From JALZKA01 sp963717635 (GTDB lineage Bacteria > Actinomycetota > Thermoleophilia > Solirubrobacterales > 70-9): a stretch of 64,000 bases of DNA. Positions within the stretch are counted from its first letter, which is position 1; each line of letters begins with the position of its first letter. The position numbers and the translations under genes are program-made. Positions 8,518 to 16,833 of this stretch are shown in pieces. The notes beneath the pieces are model-generated. The model worked only from the letters and a program-made list of their open reading frames with translations, made no database searches and was not told the DNA's origin. The stretch lies in assembly GCA_963717635.1 (NCBI GenBank), contig OY970347.1, positions 930,001 to 994,000 of the forward strand, written 5' to 3'.

Positions 8518-9347
8518 GCCCGCGTGCCGAACGCCGCGTGGCGGCGCAGCGCGCGCTCGCAGACGGCGAGCGTTTCGGCCACCTCGGCCTCCCGCTCGGC
8601 CTCAAGCTCGCCGCGGAGCGCCTGGTTCGCGGCCTGTCCGGTGATCTGGCGGCGGTCGTCGAGGAAGGCGAGGTCGGTGTCGTGCCCCTGGGCGTTGAGC
8701 GCCTCGCGCTCCGCCAAGAGCGCCTCGAGGCCGACGCGGAGCTGCAGAGTGGCCTCGCGGGGCCGGCCCGCGTCGAGGTCGGCGCGGGAGCGCAGGATCA
8801 GCTCCTCGCAGACCAGCGGACGCTCGCGGCCACCGAGGAGCGCCGCCATCCGCTCCTGAGGGCGCAGGGCGGCGGCGCGGGAGCGGCGGCCGGCCTCGCG
8901 CGGCAGGTCCAGCGCGGCTTCGTAGCGGCCGTCGACGAGCGCATCGCCGTCGCCGTAGCCGATGCGAATCGCGATCATGGCGTCGAGTGAGGGATCGGCG
9001 ATCGCGGCGTCAGCGCTGGCAACTCGCCGCGCCGCCAGCGCCCGGGCAACGTGAACGAGCGCGCGCTCGACCTGCTGATCCCGGCGCTCCTCGTCATCCC
9101 TGACCGCGGCCAGCCAGGACTCGCCGTCCCCCTCGATCGCCTCGGGGTCGATCACCGTCAGCTCCAGCAACGGGACCTGCGGCGCGGCCTCCGGGTCGCT
9201 CTGCCGCGGCTTCGGCTTTCGCCGCCGCCTGCGTGGGGGTGCGGGAGCGCCGAAGGTCCGGGCGACGAGCACCGCCTCGGTCGCGCTCGGGTCTTCGGCG
9301 AGCCGGACCGGATAACGGCCGTCGTCGATTCCGAACGAGCCGGCCAA
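8514..9347 (-). CDS. Conserved hypothetical protein, about 277-287 aa
   Basis: The protein has an N-terminal stretch GSFGIDDGRYPVRL, an arginine/proline-rich linker, then a long mostly helical region. No family is recognised. The start is uncertain. A TTG at 9347 is the first canonical start, but the reading frame continues upstream through FPFVQFEL, which looks like genuine protein, and a CTG at 9375-9377 would give MTRFPFVQFEL. Its end overlaps the sirtuin stop by 4 nt in the convergent direction. It lies just downstream of the cell-wall hydrolase and may be co-transcribed with it. Confidence 0.6.
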   Translation of the reverse strand: MAGSFGIDDGRYPVRLAEDPSATEAVLVARTFGAPAPPRRRRRKPKPRQSDPEAAPQVPLLELTVIDPEAIEGDGESWLAAVRDDEERRDQQVERALVHVARALAARRVASADAAIADPSLDAMIAIRIGYGDGDALVDGRYEAALDLPREAGRRSRAAALRPQERMAALLGGRERPLVCEELILRSRADLDAGRPREATLQLRVGLEALLAEREALNAQGHDTDLAFLDDRRQITGQAANQALRGELEAEREAEVAETLAVCERALRRHAAFGTRA

Positions 9348-9387
9348 CTCGAACTGGACGAAGGGGAAGCGAGTCAGAAGCGGCTTG

Positions 9388-11853
9388 CTACTCGCCGACG
9401 TGGGCGTTCGAAGACCGGTCGTGATCTGAGCCCTGCCGCTGCTTCTTCTTCTTCGTCGGGATCGCGTAGCGCGAGGGCGAGGTCGGAACCTCGGGGTTGT
9501 CGATGTCCGCGATCCGGTCGATCAACCGCTGCCACTGGTCCGGCTTCAGGATCTCGAGGAACTGCCGCTCCGCGGAGGAGCCGGGCCCGTACTGCGGCTG
9601 GAAGCCGACGTGCACGTGATCGTCGTGATCGCCCATCGCGAAGCTCGGGCCGCCGAGGGCCATCAGCGAGATCACCTGGTCCGGCGTCATCGTCCCCTGG
9701 AGCGACATGACGTCGCGCACCAGCGACTCGGTGATCGAGCCCTTGCCCTGGTTGCCCAGCACCGGCAGACCGTTGATCTGGGCGATGTCCACCGCGTTGC
9801 CGGAGGAGTGGTGCGAGATGCCGCCCGACGTCGTGTAGACCGAGTGACCGCACTTCAACGAGGTGACCGTGAGGCGGTAGCCGCGCTGCGTCAGGTATTC
9901 GAGCGTCGCCATGACCCGGCGGTCGATCTGGCCGGTCTGGATGTCTTCGCGGCCGCAGGAGTAGAGCTCCAGACGGGGATCGGCGAGGGTGCGCTTGATC
10001 AGCTGTTCCTTCGACATCAGCAGGATCTGCCCGACCGAGGCGCCGGAGTTCGCGAACGGGTTCTTGCCCGCGGCGCGGTAGATGGCCGTGGCCTCGAGCA
10101 GCTTCCAGCCGTCGAGGATCGGCTTCGGGTCGATCGCGGGCGCGCCGCGGCCGGTCGGCTTGATCGCGAAGTGCAGGTGCGGTGCCAGGGAGTCGGTCTT
10201 GCCGACGCGGCCGAGCACGGTGCCGGCGACGACCTTGGAGCCCTCGTGGAGGGCCTCCATCTCCATCGTCTTGCGGTCGAACTTGAGGATCCCAGAGAAC
10301 GCGGCCTTGAAGCTGTCGTAGCCGGGGAAGCGGCGGGCCAGCAGCTCGTCCAGCTGGCCGGTCAGATCAGCGCGCCCGAGGTTTGCATCGCGCTCCGGGA
10401 AGGCGTAGAGGCGCTCGCGCGAGTCCTCGGTGTTGACCGGGCCCGGGGCCTTCGCTGCGGAGCGCTTGCGCTTGGTCACGTTCTTGCCGGCGCTCGCGGC
10501 CTGGGCCGGCTTGCCGGACCGGTCCGGCGTGACGAGCTTGAAGTCGTCGGCCGAAAGGCGCTGGCGCTTCGGGACGGGGTAGACCTCGGCGACCGAGCCG
10601 AGCTGCGCGTAGGTGAAGTGGTTGCCGTAGGCGTCCTCGAGGACGAGGTATCGGCCGAGCTTCTTTGAGCGGTCGATCTTCTTGATGACGCCATCGTTAA
10701 CCGCGACGACCGGAGCGTCCTCGCGGGAGTAAATGTTGATCCCTCGACGTGTAGGTGAGGCTGAGACCACGTCGGCGGCATTGCCGGCGACGCCCTTCTT
10801 GGGCTGGGCCCGCTTGGCGGCCTCGCGCTCGGAGATGTCGTCGGCGTAGCGCGCGGTCGCGGCGATCGGGAAGCGTGCGCCCTCGGTCAGGCCGGTGAGC
10901 GACCCGACGAGGTCATCGGGGATCCGGCCGTACTGCCGGGCGTAGAGCAGGACCTCGTCGACATACCAGTCGGCGTGGTTATAGGCGAAGATCGCGCGTG
11001 ACAGATCCTCCTGCCCGCCGGCGGCTTTCAGGTAGTTCGCGGCGGCGCAGATCGCGTCGACCGGGTTGTACGGGTCCTTGCGGTCGTCGTTGTTGGCATC
11101 GACGCCGTATGCCTGCCAGGAGGAGGGGATGAACTGCATCCAACCGAGAGCGCCGGCCGAGGAGACGTTCAGGTTGGTGCCGAACGCGGTCTCGATCCGG
11201 TTGATCGAGGCGAGCACCTCCCACGGAATGCCGTACTCGGTGCCGCACGCCTGGTAGATCGGCAGCAGGAACGGGGGGATCGTGAACTGGTCGATCACGA
11301 AGTTGGGGACGCCGATCGGGGCCGGGCCGAAGTCCGCGACGGTGACCGTGGGGTTCGTGTTGGTCGGGGTGCCGTCGGGCTCGCGGTCGACCGGCTCTTC
11401 CATCGGCTCGCGGTCGTCCTTGATGCCGTTCCCGTCCTTGTCCTGGGGATCGACCTCGCCCTTGCCGCGACCGCCCGAAGGATTACCGCTGCCGCCGGCC
11501 GCGCCGCCGCCGCCGCCGGAGTGGCCACCGTTGTCGCCACCGCCGCCGCCAGGCGGTTTGCCACCGCCCGGGGGCGGTTCGGTCGGATCGGGAAGGCCGG
11601 GAGTGCCACCACCGCCGCCACCGCCACCACCGGAGGAGGGCGGCTCGCAGCCGGCGTCGAGCAGGGTGGCCACGCTGGCGCCCTGGCCGAGCAGCTGGGC
11701 GCAGAGGTCCTCGAGGCCGAGGCCGTCAGGCAGATCGATCGTTACGTCGCTGCCGCCGAGGCCGAGCTTGATGCCGCCGCCGGCGGCCGTTCCGGCAAGG
11801 ATCGAAGCGCCGAGAACGGCGAGTGCGACGACTACTTGCAGCTGCCTCTTCAT
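9388..11853 (-). CDS. Secreted multidomain peptidoglycan hydrolase (SLT + M23 + M15-like)
   Basis: An exported protein of 821 residues. The N-terminal signal peptide (about 1-24) is followed by a glycine/proline-rich linker. A lytic transglycosylase domain comes next, with catalytic glutamate in INRIETAFGTN near residue 215 and GWMQFIPSSW. An M23-like fold is split by an insertion: YGNHFTYAQLG near 410 and PHLHFAIKP near 558. The C-terminal domain carries HHSSGNAVDI near 680 and HDDHVHVGF near 740, as in M15-type carboxypeptidases. It should cut both glycan and peptide bonds. ATG 11853 is chosen because it starts the signal peptide; an upstream start at 11889 is possible. Confidence 0.85.
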   Translation of the reverse strand: MKRQLQVVVALAVLGASILAGTAAGGGIKLGLGGSDVTIDLPDGLGLEDLCAQLLGQGASVATLLDAGCEPPSSGGGGGGGGGTPGLPDPTEPPPGGGKPPGGGGGDNGGHSGGGGGAAGGSGNPSGGRGKGEVDPQDKDGNGIKDDREPMEEPVDREPDGTPTNTNPTVTVADFGPAPIGVPNFVIDQFTIPPFLLPIYQACGTEYGIPWEVLASINRIETAFGTNLNVSSAGALGWMQFIPSSWQAYGVDANNDDRKDPYNPVDAICAAANYLKAAGGQEDLSRAIFAYNHADWYVDEVLLYARQYGRIPDDLVGSLTGLTEGARFPIAATARYADDISEREAAKRAQPKKGVAGNAADVVSASPTRRGINIYSREDAPVVAVNDGVIKKIDRSKKLGRYLVLEDAYGNHFTYAQLGSVAEVYPVPKRQRLSADDFKLVTPDRSGKPAQAASAGKNVTKRKRSAAKAPGPVNTEDSRERLYAFPERDANLGRADLTGQLDELLARRFPGYDSFKAAFSGILKFDRKTMEMEALHEGSKVVAGTVLGRVGKTDSLAPHLHFAIKPTGRGAPAIDPKPILDGWKLLEATAIYRAAGKNPFANSGASVGQILLMSKEQLIKRTLADPRLELYSCGREDIQTGQIDRRVMATLEYLTQRGYRLTVTSLKCGHSVYTTSGGISHHSSGNAVDIAQINGLPVLGNQGKGSITESLVRDVMSLQGTMTPDQVISLMALGGPSFAMGDHDDHVHVGFQPQYGPGSSAERQFLEILKPDQWQRLIDRIADIDNPEVPTSPSRYAIPTKKKKQRQGSDHDRSSNAHVGE

Positions 11854-12111
11854 CCCTGTGTCGATCCCGGTCTCCGGCGCTCCGCCCACCGCGCAGGATG
11901 GCTCCTTGCCAGAACCTGCACCCGGGCACGAAGGACGCTACTTGTTCGCCGATCGCATTGCAACGACCAACCGTGGTCGTGAAAGTTACCTGAGCGTGCG
12001 GGCGATATGCGCAGTTCTGGGCAGGGGCTCACCTCGGTTCCTCATCGGCAGCAGCCGCCGCGTCCTTGAAGCCCAGGCCAGGCGCGACCTCTGCGCTAGA
12101 TTGGCATCGAC
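11854..12111. other. Intergenic region between hydrolase and coiled-coil gene
   Basis: This is 258 nt without a convincing gene, serving as the upstream region of both divergent genes. It holds one perfect inverted repeat, ACGACCA-accg-TGGTCGT, at 11963-11980, which could be an operator or a hairpin in the hydrolase leader. I looked for a cyclic-di-AMP riboswitch, common before actinobacterial wall hydrolases, but could not find its conserved core. Confidence 0.4.
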
Positions 12112-12450
12112 GTGAGTGCCCCGGATCAACCCGAATCCGAACCCGAGTCCGCCAGCATCCGCGCGCGCGGCGAGGAAGCGCTCGGCGATCTCGCGCAGGC
12201 GCTCGTCGACAACCCCGTGTTCAGCGGCGCCCTGGCGCGCGCGCTCGGCGCGGGCGAGCGCGCGGCGACGGCTCAGCGCCAGGCGATCGGGGCGCTGAAT
12301 CTGGCCGCGAGCTCGGACGTCGAGCGCCTCGAACAGCGACTGCGCTCGTTCTCGGCGCGGCTCGAGGCGATAGAGGATCAGCTCGATGACCTCAACGGGG
12401 AGGTCGCGGGGCTCGCCAAACAGGGCGCCGCTCAGGGCGGCGACGCCTGA
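12112..12450 (+). CDS. Coiled-coil hypothetical protein, 112 aa
   Basis: A soluble, helical protein with a heptad-like stretch near residues 65-105 (VERLEQRLRSFSARLEAIED). No catalytic motif is seen. It resembles in style and size the coiled-coil gene at 13145 on the other side of the nucleoside phosphorylase, although sequence identity looks low. The GTG start has TAGATT (12097-12102) 9 nt upstream, pointing to a leaderless or very short leader. Its end overlaps the convergent phosphorylase gene by 19 nt. Confidence 0.6.
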   Translation: MSAPDQPESEPESASIRARGEEALGDLAQALVDNPVFSGALARALGAGERAATAQRQAIGALNLAASSDVERLEQRLRSFSARLEAIEDQLDDLNGEVAGLAKQGAAQGGDA

Positions 12451-13121
12451 AACGCCTCCGCGGCCCGCTTCCCCAGCGCCAGCGTCGCCGCGTCGAGCTC
12501 ATCGTCGGATAGCCGCTCGCCCGCGGCTGACTCGGCCACCACGAGGATGCAGGCGACCGCGACTTCGAGGGGCCGGGCGGTCGCCAGCAGGGCCGCGGCG
12601 CTCAGCTCAACGGCCACCGCGCCGGCCCGATGCCAGTCCCGCCGCCGGTGCGAGTCGGCCTCGTAGTAGAGGTCGGTCGAGGCGACCGTCGCGATCCGGC
12701 CCGACGGAACCGAATCCGCCAGGGATTCGGTCAGCATCGCGTCGGGAGCGATCGGGCCGCCCCGCGCGAGCGTCGACCCGACGCCGTCACCGGCAAGTGC
12801 GGCTTCGACGACGATCGCCGCGCCGGGCTCAAGATCGGGATCGAGCGCCGTACAGGTTCCGACGCGGATTGCCCGGCGGACCCCGAGCTCGGCCAGCTCG
12901 GTCACGACGACGGCCGCGCTGGGTCCGCCGATGCCCGTGGACTGCACTGTCAGCTCGTGCCCAACCGCAGTCTTGCCGTGGTAGCCCCAGAGGCCGCGCG
13001 CGAGGTTGCTCATCACGGGCGCGTCGATGAGCGCGACCGCCAGCTCCATCGCTCGCTTGGGGTCACCCGGCAACAGTGCGTCGGCGGCGATCGGCGCCGA
13101 GGGGCTGAGGTGCCGGGGCAT
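12432..13121 (-). CDS. Purine nucleoside / uridine phosphorylase family protein
   Basis: A PNP_UDP_1 fold protein of 229 residues. Family features are LPGDPKRA near the N-terminus, TGIGGPSAAVVVTEL, GVRRAIRVGTCTAL and late YYEAD and AVELSAAALLA elements. Such enzymes split nucleosides with phosphate for base salvage. The exact base cannot be read. The ATG at 13121 has TATTCT (plus coordinates 13129-13134) 7 nt upstream, overlapping the -10 box of the divergent gene at 13145. Confidence 0.85.
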   Translation of the reverse strand: MPRHLSPSAPIAADALLPGDPKRAMELAVALIDAPVMSNLARGLWGYHGKTAVGHELTVQSTGIGGPSAAVVVTELAELGVRRAIRVGTCTALDPDLEPGAAIVVEAALAGDGVGSTLARGGPIAPDAMLTESLADSVPSGRIATVASTDLYYEADSHRRRDWHRAGAVAVELSAAALLATARPLEVAVACILVVAESAAGERLSDDELDAATLALGKRAAEAFQASPP

Positions 13122-13128
13122 CGCGTTG

Positions 13129-13138
13129 AGAATAAGCT
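13129..13138. promoter_or_regulatory. Overlapping divergent -10 elements
   Basis: On the plus strand TAAGCT (13133-13138) is followed after 6 nt by the ATG at 13145. On the minus strand TATTCT (13129-13134) is followed after 7 nt by the ATG at 13121. The two boxes share two base pairs inside a 23-bp intergenic gap, so polymerase bound for one gene should exclude the other. Confidence 0.6.
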
Positions 13139-13144
13139 GGAGCC

Positions 13145-13462
13145 ATGGGCGAAGCGCCGAAAGCCGACGAGGGTGGCGTCGCCGAGTCGCTCCGAGCGGC
13201 GATCGAACGCACATTGGCAGCCACGGGGCCGGCCGCGGCGCAGACCCGTGAGCGGGCCGGCGAGCTGGTCGACGAGATCGCTCGCCGCGGCCAGGACGCC
13301 CGCGCCGGGATCGCGCGGCGGGGTCAGGGGGCCCAGGAGGAGCTCTCGCGGCAGCTCGAGGCGCTCGAGCAGCGCATGGCCTCGATCGAGGAGCTGATCC
13401 GGGGCCGGGACCGCAAGGACCCGCCGGCCGAACCCACCTCTAAGTCTGAACCTGAAGGTTAG
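13145..13462 (+). CDS. Coiled-coil hypothetical protein, 105 aa
   Basis: An almost fully helical, charged protein with repeats of basic and acidic residues (RGQDARAGIARRGQGAQEEL) and a probable coiled coil at about 60-90. No transmembrane segment or catalytic motif is seen. It resembles small actinobacterial scaffold or granule-associated proteins, but I do not assign one. The ATG at 13145 is preceded by TAAGCT at a 6-nt spacing. The next gene, a sterol-carrier-like protein, starts 3 nt after the stop, so the two form an operon. Confidence 0.65.
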   Translation: MGEAPKADEGGVAESLRAAIERTLAATGPAAAQTRERAGELVDEIARRGQDARAGIARRGQGAQEELSRQLEALEQRMASIEELIRGRDRKDPPAEPTSKSEPEG

Positions 13463-13465
13463 ACT

Positions 13466-13900
13466 GTGCCTGCCGGAACCAAGCCGCGGGCTGCGGACGC
13501 CGATGACTATCGCGAGCTGCTCGACCGCGCTCTGCGCGAGCTCGACGGCGACGCCCGCTCGGGGTCGTTGCTCCAGGCCGCGGGCCTCTCGCTGCGGATC
13601 GAGCTGACCGATCTCGACCTCGTGCTGCGGGTCGCCGCCAGCGACGAGGGCGATCATCATCTGCGCTGGGGATTCATCGACACCGGAGAGCCCGCGAAGC
13701 TCGACCTCAGGATGGACTCGGCGACGGCCAACGCGTATCTCCAGGGGCAGGAGAGCCTGGCGGTGGCGATCGCCCGCGGCAAGGTCCGGTGTTCGGGTGA
13801 GTCGCGGGTCGCGCTCCTCTACGTGCCGGCACTGCGGCTCGTCGTCGAGCCCTACCGGCGGCTGGTCCGCGAGGGCTATCCGCACATGGCGCTGACGTAG
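13466..13900 (+). CDS. SCP2 sterol-carrier-like protein
   Basis: A 144-residue protein matching the SCP2 fold: an N-terminal helix, beta strands around LRWGFIDTGEPAKLDLRM, then helices and the final strand. Members bind lipids or acyl chains in a hydrophobic tunnel. It starts at GTG 13466, 3 nt after the coiled-coil gene. A perfect sigma-70-like promoter for the following structured region begins 15 nt after its stop. Confidence 0.65.
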   Translation: MPAGTKPRAADADDYRELLDRALRELDGDARSGSLLQAAGLSLRIELTDLDLVLRVAASDEGDHHLRWGFIDTGEPAKLDLRMDSATANAYLQGQESLAVAIARGKVRCSGESRVALLYVPALRLVVEPYRRLVREGYPHMALT

Positions 13901-13914
13901 CGCGCCCTCGGAGG

Positions 13915-13943
13915 TTGACTCGCGCGGGTTGCGGGCGTAGCCT
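13915..13943 (+). promoter_or_regulatory. Strong sigma-70-type promoter
   Basis: TTGACT (13915-13920), a 17-nt spacer and TAGCCT (13938-13943) form one of the few near-consensus two-box promoters in the window. The expected start is around 13950. It would transcribe the structured region before the MerR-cyclase gene rather than start directly at a codon. Confidence 0.6.
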
Positions 13944-13944
13944 G

Positions 13945-14115
13945 ATCTACGAGAGATAGGCAAAAGGCCGCAGTGGGCCGTGCCGCCTCCCGCCCCGAGG
14001 CGACTGGGGTGGGGACGTGGGGCTCGCAAGGCGCTCCGCCGAGCGTCGCAGGCCGACCCAGCGGGCCGGAGAGCCCGCGGACGACGGGGCATTGCGACCC
14101 CGTCGTCCTTTGTCC
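13945..14115 (+). ncRNA. Candidate structured RNA or leader upstream of MerR-cyclase
   Basis: About 165 nt of GC-rich, non-coding sequence lies behind the promoter at 13915. Hairpins are CCCGCCCC/GGGGTGGG (13989-13996 with 14006-14013), GCGGGC/GCCCGC (14061-14066 with 14072-14077) and a 10-bp stem GACGACGGGG/CCCCGTCGTC (14080-14089 with 14098-14107) followed by CTTTGT, like a terminator. It could be a small RNA or an attenuating leader of the cyclase gene at 14166. It does not match any riboswitch core I know. Confidence 0.45.
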
Positions 14116-14165
14116 GGGACGTCCGCCTCACACACCGCGCCCTCGGGTCGTGCGAGGATCGCGCG

Positions 14166-15353
14166 ATGCCCGACGAGCAGATCTCACTGAGCGAGGCAGC
14201 GCGGATCTCGGGCGTCTCGCCCTCCACCCTCAAGCGCTGGGCCCGCGCGCGGATCCTGCCGATGCGCCGCGGCCGCTGGACCCGCGTCGTCGCGGCACAG
14301 GCCAGGGTGATCGCGCGGATGCGGGAGCGCGGGCACTCGCTCAACGACCTGCGCCAGGCCGCCCGCGACGGCCGGCTCGCGTTCGGCTACGTCGAGGACC
14401 TGATCGAACGGTCGGACCGCACCTACACTCCCGCCCAGGCGGCCGAGCTCTCGGGGTTGGAACCCGAGCTGATCGAGCGCATCATGGCCCTGCTCGGGAC
14501 GCCCACGGCGCTCGAGGGATCGCTCACCGACGACGACATCGACGCGATGAAGCGGATCGCCGCGGTGCTCGACGCCGGCTTCCCGCTCGTCGCCGTGCTC
14601 CAGCTGGTCCGGGTCTATGCGCAGTCGATTCGGAAGGTCGCCGAGGCCGAGGTGCGCCTCTTCCACCTTTACGTGCACGAGCCGATGATTCGCGACGGCG
14701 TCGACTCGCTGCAGATGGCGGAGGAGATGGAGGGCCTCGCGAGCCAGGTGTTCCCGCTCTCGGCGCCGCTCATGGAGTACATCCACCTGCGGTACCTCCG
14801 CTTCTACACAGAGCAGGATGTCGTCGGCCACATGGAGACCGAGCTGGTCGGGACCAAGCAGCTCGGCCGGGTCCAGATGGCGTTCTGCTTCGTGGACCTG
14901 ACCGGCTTCACCCGCTTCACCGAGGAGGAGGGTGACGAGCAGGCGCTCGATCTCGTCGAGCGCTTCGTCGAGACCGTCGAGGCGACGTTGCCGAGCGAGG
15001 CGCTGATCGTCAAGACCATCGGCGACGAGGTGATGATCGTTTCGCCCGACCCCGTCTCGCTGACCGAATGGGCGGTGGGCTTCCTGACCCTGTTCGGCGA
15101 GCGGCCACAGCCCCGGGTCGGCGTCCACTATGGCCGTGCCGTCTACCGCGACGGCGACTACTTCGGCGGCGACGTCAACCTGACCCACCGCGTCGTCGCG
15201 CGCGCCCTTGGCGGTGAGATCCTGGTGACCAAGCCCGTCGCCGACGCGATCGGGGGATCCGAGTACCTGGAGTTCGACCCGATTGGCAGGGTCGGCCTCA
15301 AGGGCTTCCCCCAGCCGATCGAGCTGTTCATCGTGCGCGCCCGCCACGACTGA
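14166..15353 (+). CDS. MerR-type HTH protein fused to class III adenylate cyclase
   Basis: A 395-residue protein. The N-terminus (about 1-75) is a MerR-like helix-turn-helix (SLSEAARISGVSPSTLKRWA), followed by a helical linker. The C-terminal class III cyclase domain begins near 235. FCFVDLTGFTRF holds the first metal aspartate (about 242), KTIGDEVMI has the base-selecting lysine and second metal aspartate, and GGDVNLTHRVV holds the transition-state residues. It therefore looks active and adenine-specific. ATG 14166 gives a clean HTH start; the open frame extending upstream is low-complexity RNA region. Confidence 0.85.
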   Translation: MPDEQISLSEAARISGVSPSTLKRWARARILPMRRGRWTRVVAAQARVIARMRERGHSLNDLRQAARDGRLAFGYVEDLIERSDRTYTPAQAAELSGLEPELIERIMALLGTPTALEGSLTDDDIDAMKRIAAVLDAGFPLVAVLQLVRVYAQSIRKVAEAEVRLFHLYVHEPMIRDGVDSLQMAEEMEGLASQVFPLSAPLMEYIHLRYLRFYTEQDVVGHMETELVGTKQLGRVQMAFCFVDLTGFTRFTEEEGDEQALDLVERFVETVEATLPSEALIVKTIGDEVMIVSPDPVSLTEWAVGFLTLFGERPQPRVGVHYGRAVYRDGDYFGGDVNLTHRVVARALGGEILVTKPVADAIGGSEYLEFDPIGRVGLKGFPQPIELFIVRARHD

Positions 15354-15399
15354 CCCCGCCGCGGCAGGAACCGACCGTCCTGCGTCGTACGATCGTTTC

Positions 15400-16773
15400 G
15401 TGGGGAGGTCCAAGGCTCAGGAGACGGCTCAGGAGACGCTGGTTCAGGTTGCGGTCGATTCCGGCCTGGTCGAGCGCGGCTCCGACGGCGTCGTGATGGT
15501 CTCCGGCGGCCCCGACTCCGCCTGTGCTGCCGCGGCCCTGGTCGGGCTGGTCGGCGCCGAGCGCGTGCACGCCCTCCACGTCAACTACGGCCTCCGGGAG
15601 GCGGCCGATTCGGACGAGCGCACGGTTCGCGAGTTGTGCGGCGCGCTTCGGGTCGACCTCCACGTCGAGCGGCTCGGGGCGGAGCAGTTGGGGCCGGGCA
15701 ACCTCCAAGCTGCGGCACGGGCCGCTCGGTACGTGGCCGCCGAGCGGCTGCGCGCCCGTACCTGCGCGACCTGGATCGCCACTGGGCATACGCGCTCCGA
15801 TCTTGCCGAGACCGTCGTCTACCGACTCGCCGCGTCCCCGGGGAGCAGGGCTCTGCTGGGCCTGGGGCCGCGCTCGGGCCGCGTCGTCCGCCCGCTGCTG
15901 GCGCTCTCGCGCGAGCAGACGCGTTCGCTCGCTACCGAGGCCGGCCTGCCCTTCTGCGACGACGAGTCCAACGCCGACACCACCTTCGCCCGCAACCGGA
16001 TTCGCGCCGACGTCCTGCCCGCCCTGGCCGAGCTGAGCTCCGAAGCCGAGCGCAACATCGCCGAGACCCGGGCCGAGCTCTCCGAGGAGGCCACCCTGCT
16101 CGAGCGGGTCGCCCTGGAAACACTTGAGTCCGCAGGGGCGGGCGCCGCTTCGACCGCGGTTCCGGCCGATTCGCTCGCCGGCTGGGAGCCCGCGCTCCAG
16201 CGGCTGGTGCTGCGGACCCTGGCCGAGCGCGCGGCGGGTCGCCAGCTCGCTCTCGGGCGCGGCCGGGCGGCCGAGATCGCCAGGGTGGCGGCGCGTAACG
16301 AGGGCGGCGAGGTCCAGCTCGGCGGCGGCGTGAGCGCGATCTGCGAGGCCGGCGAGATCCGATTTGCCGTCGCCCACGAGCTCGACGCCGCCCCGGCGCC
16401 CGAAGCCGTTGCCCTCAGCCTCCCCGGCCGGTGCCGCATGGGCGAGTGGGAGGTGCGGGCCGAGCTCCACCCGGCCCCGGTCGAACCGGCCGGCCCTGAG
16501 CTTGCGACCCTCGACGTGGCTTCGCTTGCGGGACCGCTCGAGGTCAGAACCTGGCGCCAGGGCGATCGAATCCGGCCGCTGGGGATGACGGGCTCAAAGA
16601 CCCTCGGCGATCTCTTCACGGACCGCAAGGTGCCGCGCTCGATGCGCGGGCGGCTGCCGGTGGTGCTGGCTGACGGACGCGTTGCCTGGGTCGCGGGCGT
16701 CGCGGTCTCCGAGGAGTTTCGGTTGAACGAGACAACCGCGGCGGCGGCAGTCCTGACGGCACGCCCGGTCTAG
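15400..16773 (+). CDS. tilS: tRNA(Ile)-lysidine synthase
   Basis: TilS ligates lysine to C34 of the CAU-anticodon tRNA-Ile using ATP, changing both charging and decoding. The N-type ATP pyrophosphatase loop SGGPDS is at about residues 34-39, TGHTRSDLAE follows, and the C-terminal TilS domain contains RTWRQGDRIRPLGM. Length is 457 residues. The GTG at 15400 is preceded by TACGAT (15388-15393) with a 6-nt spacer, so the message is probably leaderless. It begins the conserved tilS-hpt-ftsH block. Confidence 0.93.
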   Translation: MGRSKAQETAQETLVQVAVDSGLVERGSDGVVMVSGGPDSACAAAALVGLVGAERVHALHVNYGLREAADSDERTVRELCGALRVDLHVERLGAEQLGPGNLQAAARAARYVAAERLRARTCATWIATGHTRSDLAETVVYRLAASPGSRALLGLGPRSGRVVRPLLALSREQTRSLATEAGLPFCDDESNADTTFARNRIRADVLPALAELSSEAERNIAETRAELSEEATLLERVALETLESAGAGAASTAVPADSLAGWEPALQRLVLRTLAERAAGRQLALGRGRAAEIARVAARNEGGEVQLGGGVSAICEAGEIRFAVAHELDAAPAPEAVALSLPGRCRMGEWEVRAELHPAPVEPAGPELATLDVASLAGPLEVRTWRQGDRIRPLGMTGSKTLGDLFTDRKVPRSMRGRLPVVLADGRVAWVAGVAVSEEFRLNETTAAAAVLTARPV

Positions 16774-16833
16774 TGGGTGAGCGGCGAAAGCCGCGAAACA
16801 AGCGTGTGCCGGTGGGCGAATAGTCTGTCGCCT

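Noticed and set aside
11854..12060. Cyclic-di-AMP riboswitch before the wall hydrolase
   Set aside because: The position is suggestive, but the conserved ydaO-yuaA core could not be found on the minus strand.
14108..14135. Minus-strand copy of the two-hairpin element (GTGAGGCGGA on the reverse strand)
   Set aside because: Only the first ten bases match; the following stem and loop differ from the conserved octaloop, so I treat it as chance.
13980..14165. N-terminal extension of the MerR-cyclase frame up to 13980
   Set aside because: The extension is low-complexity Arg/Pro/Gly sequence lying over strong hairpins; the HTH starts naturally at ATG 14166.
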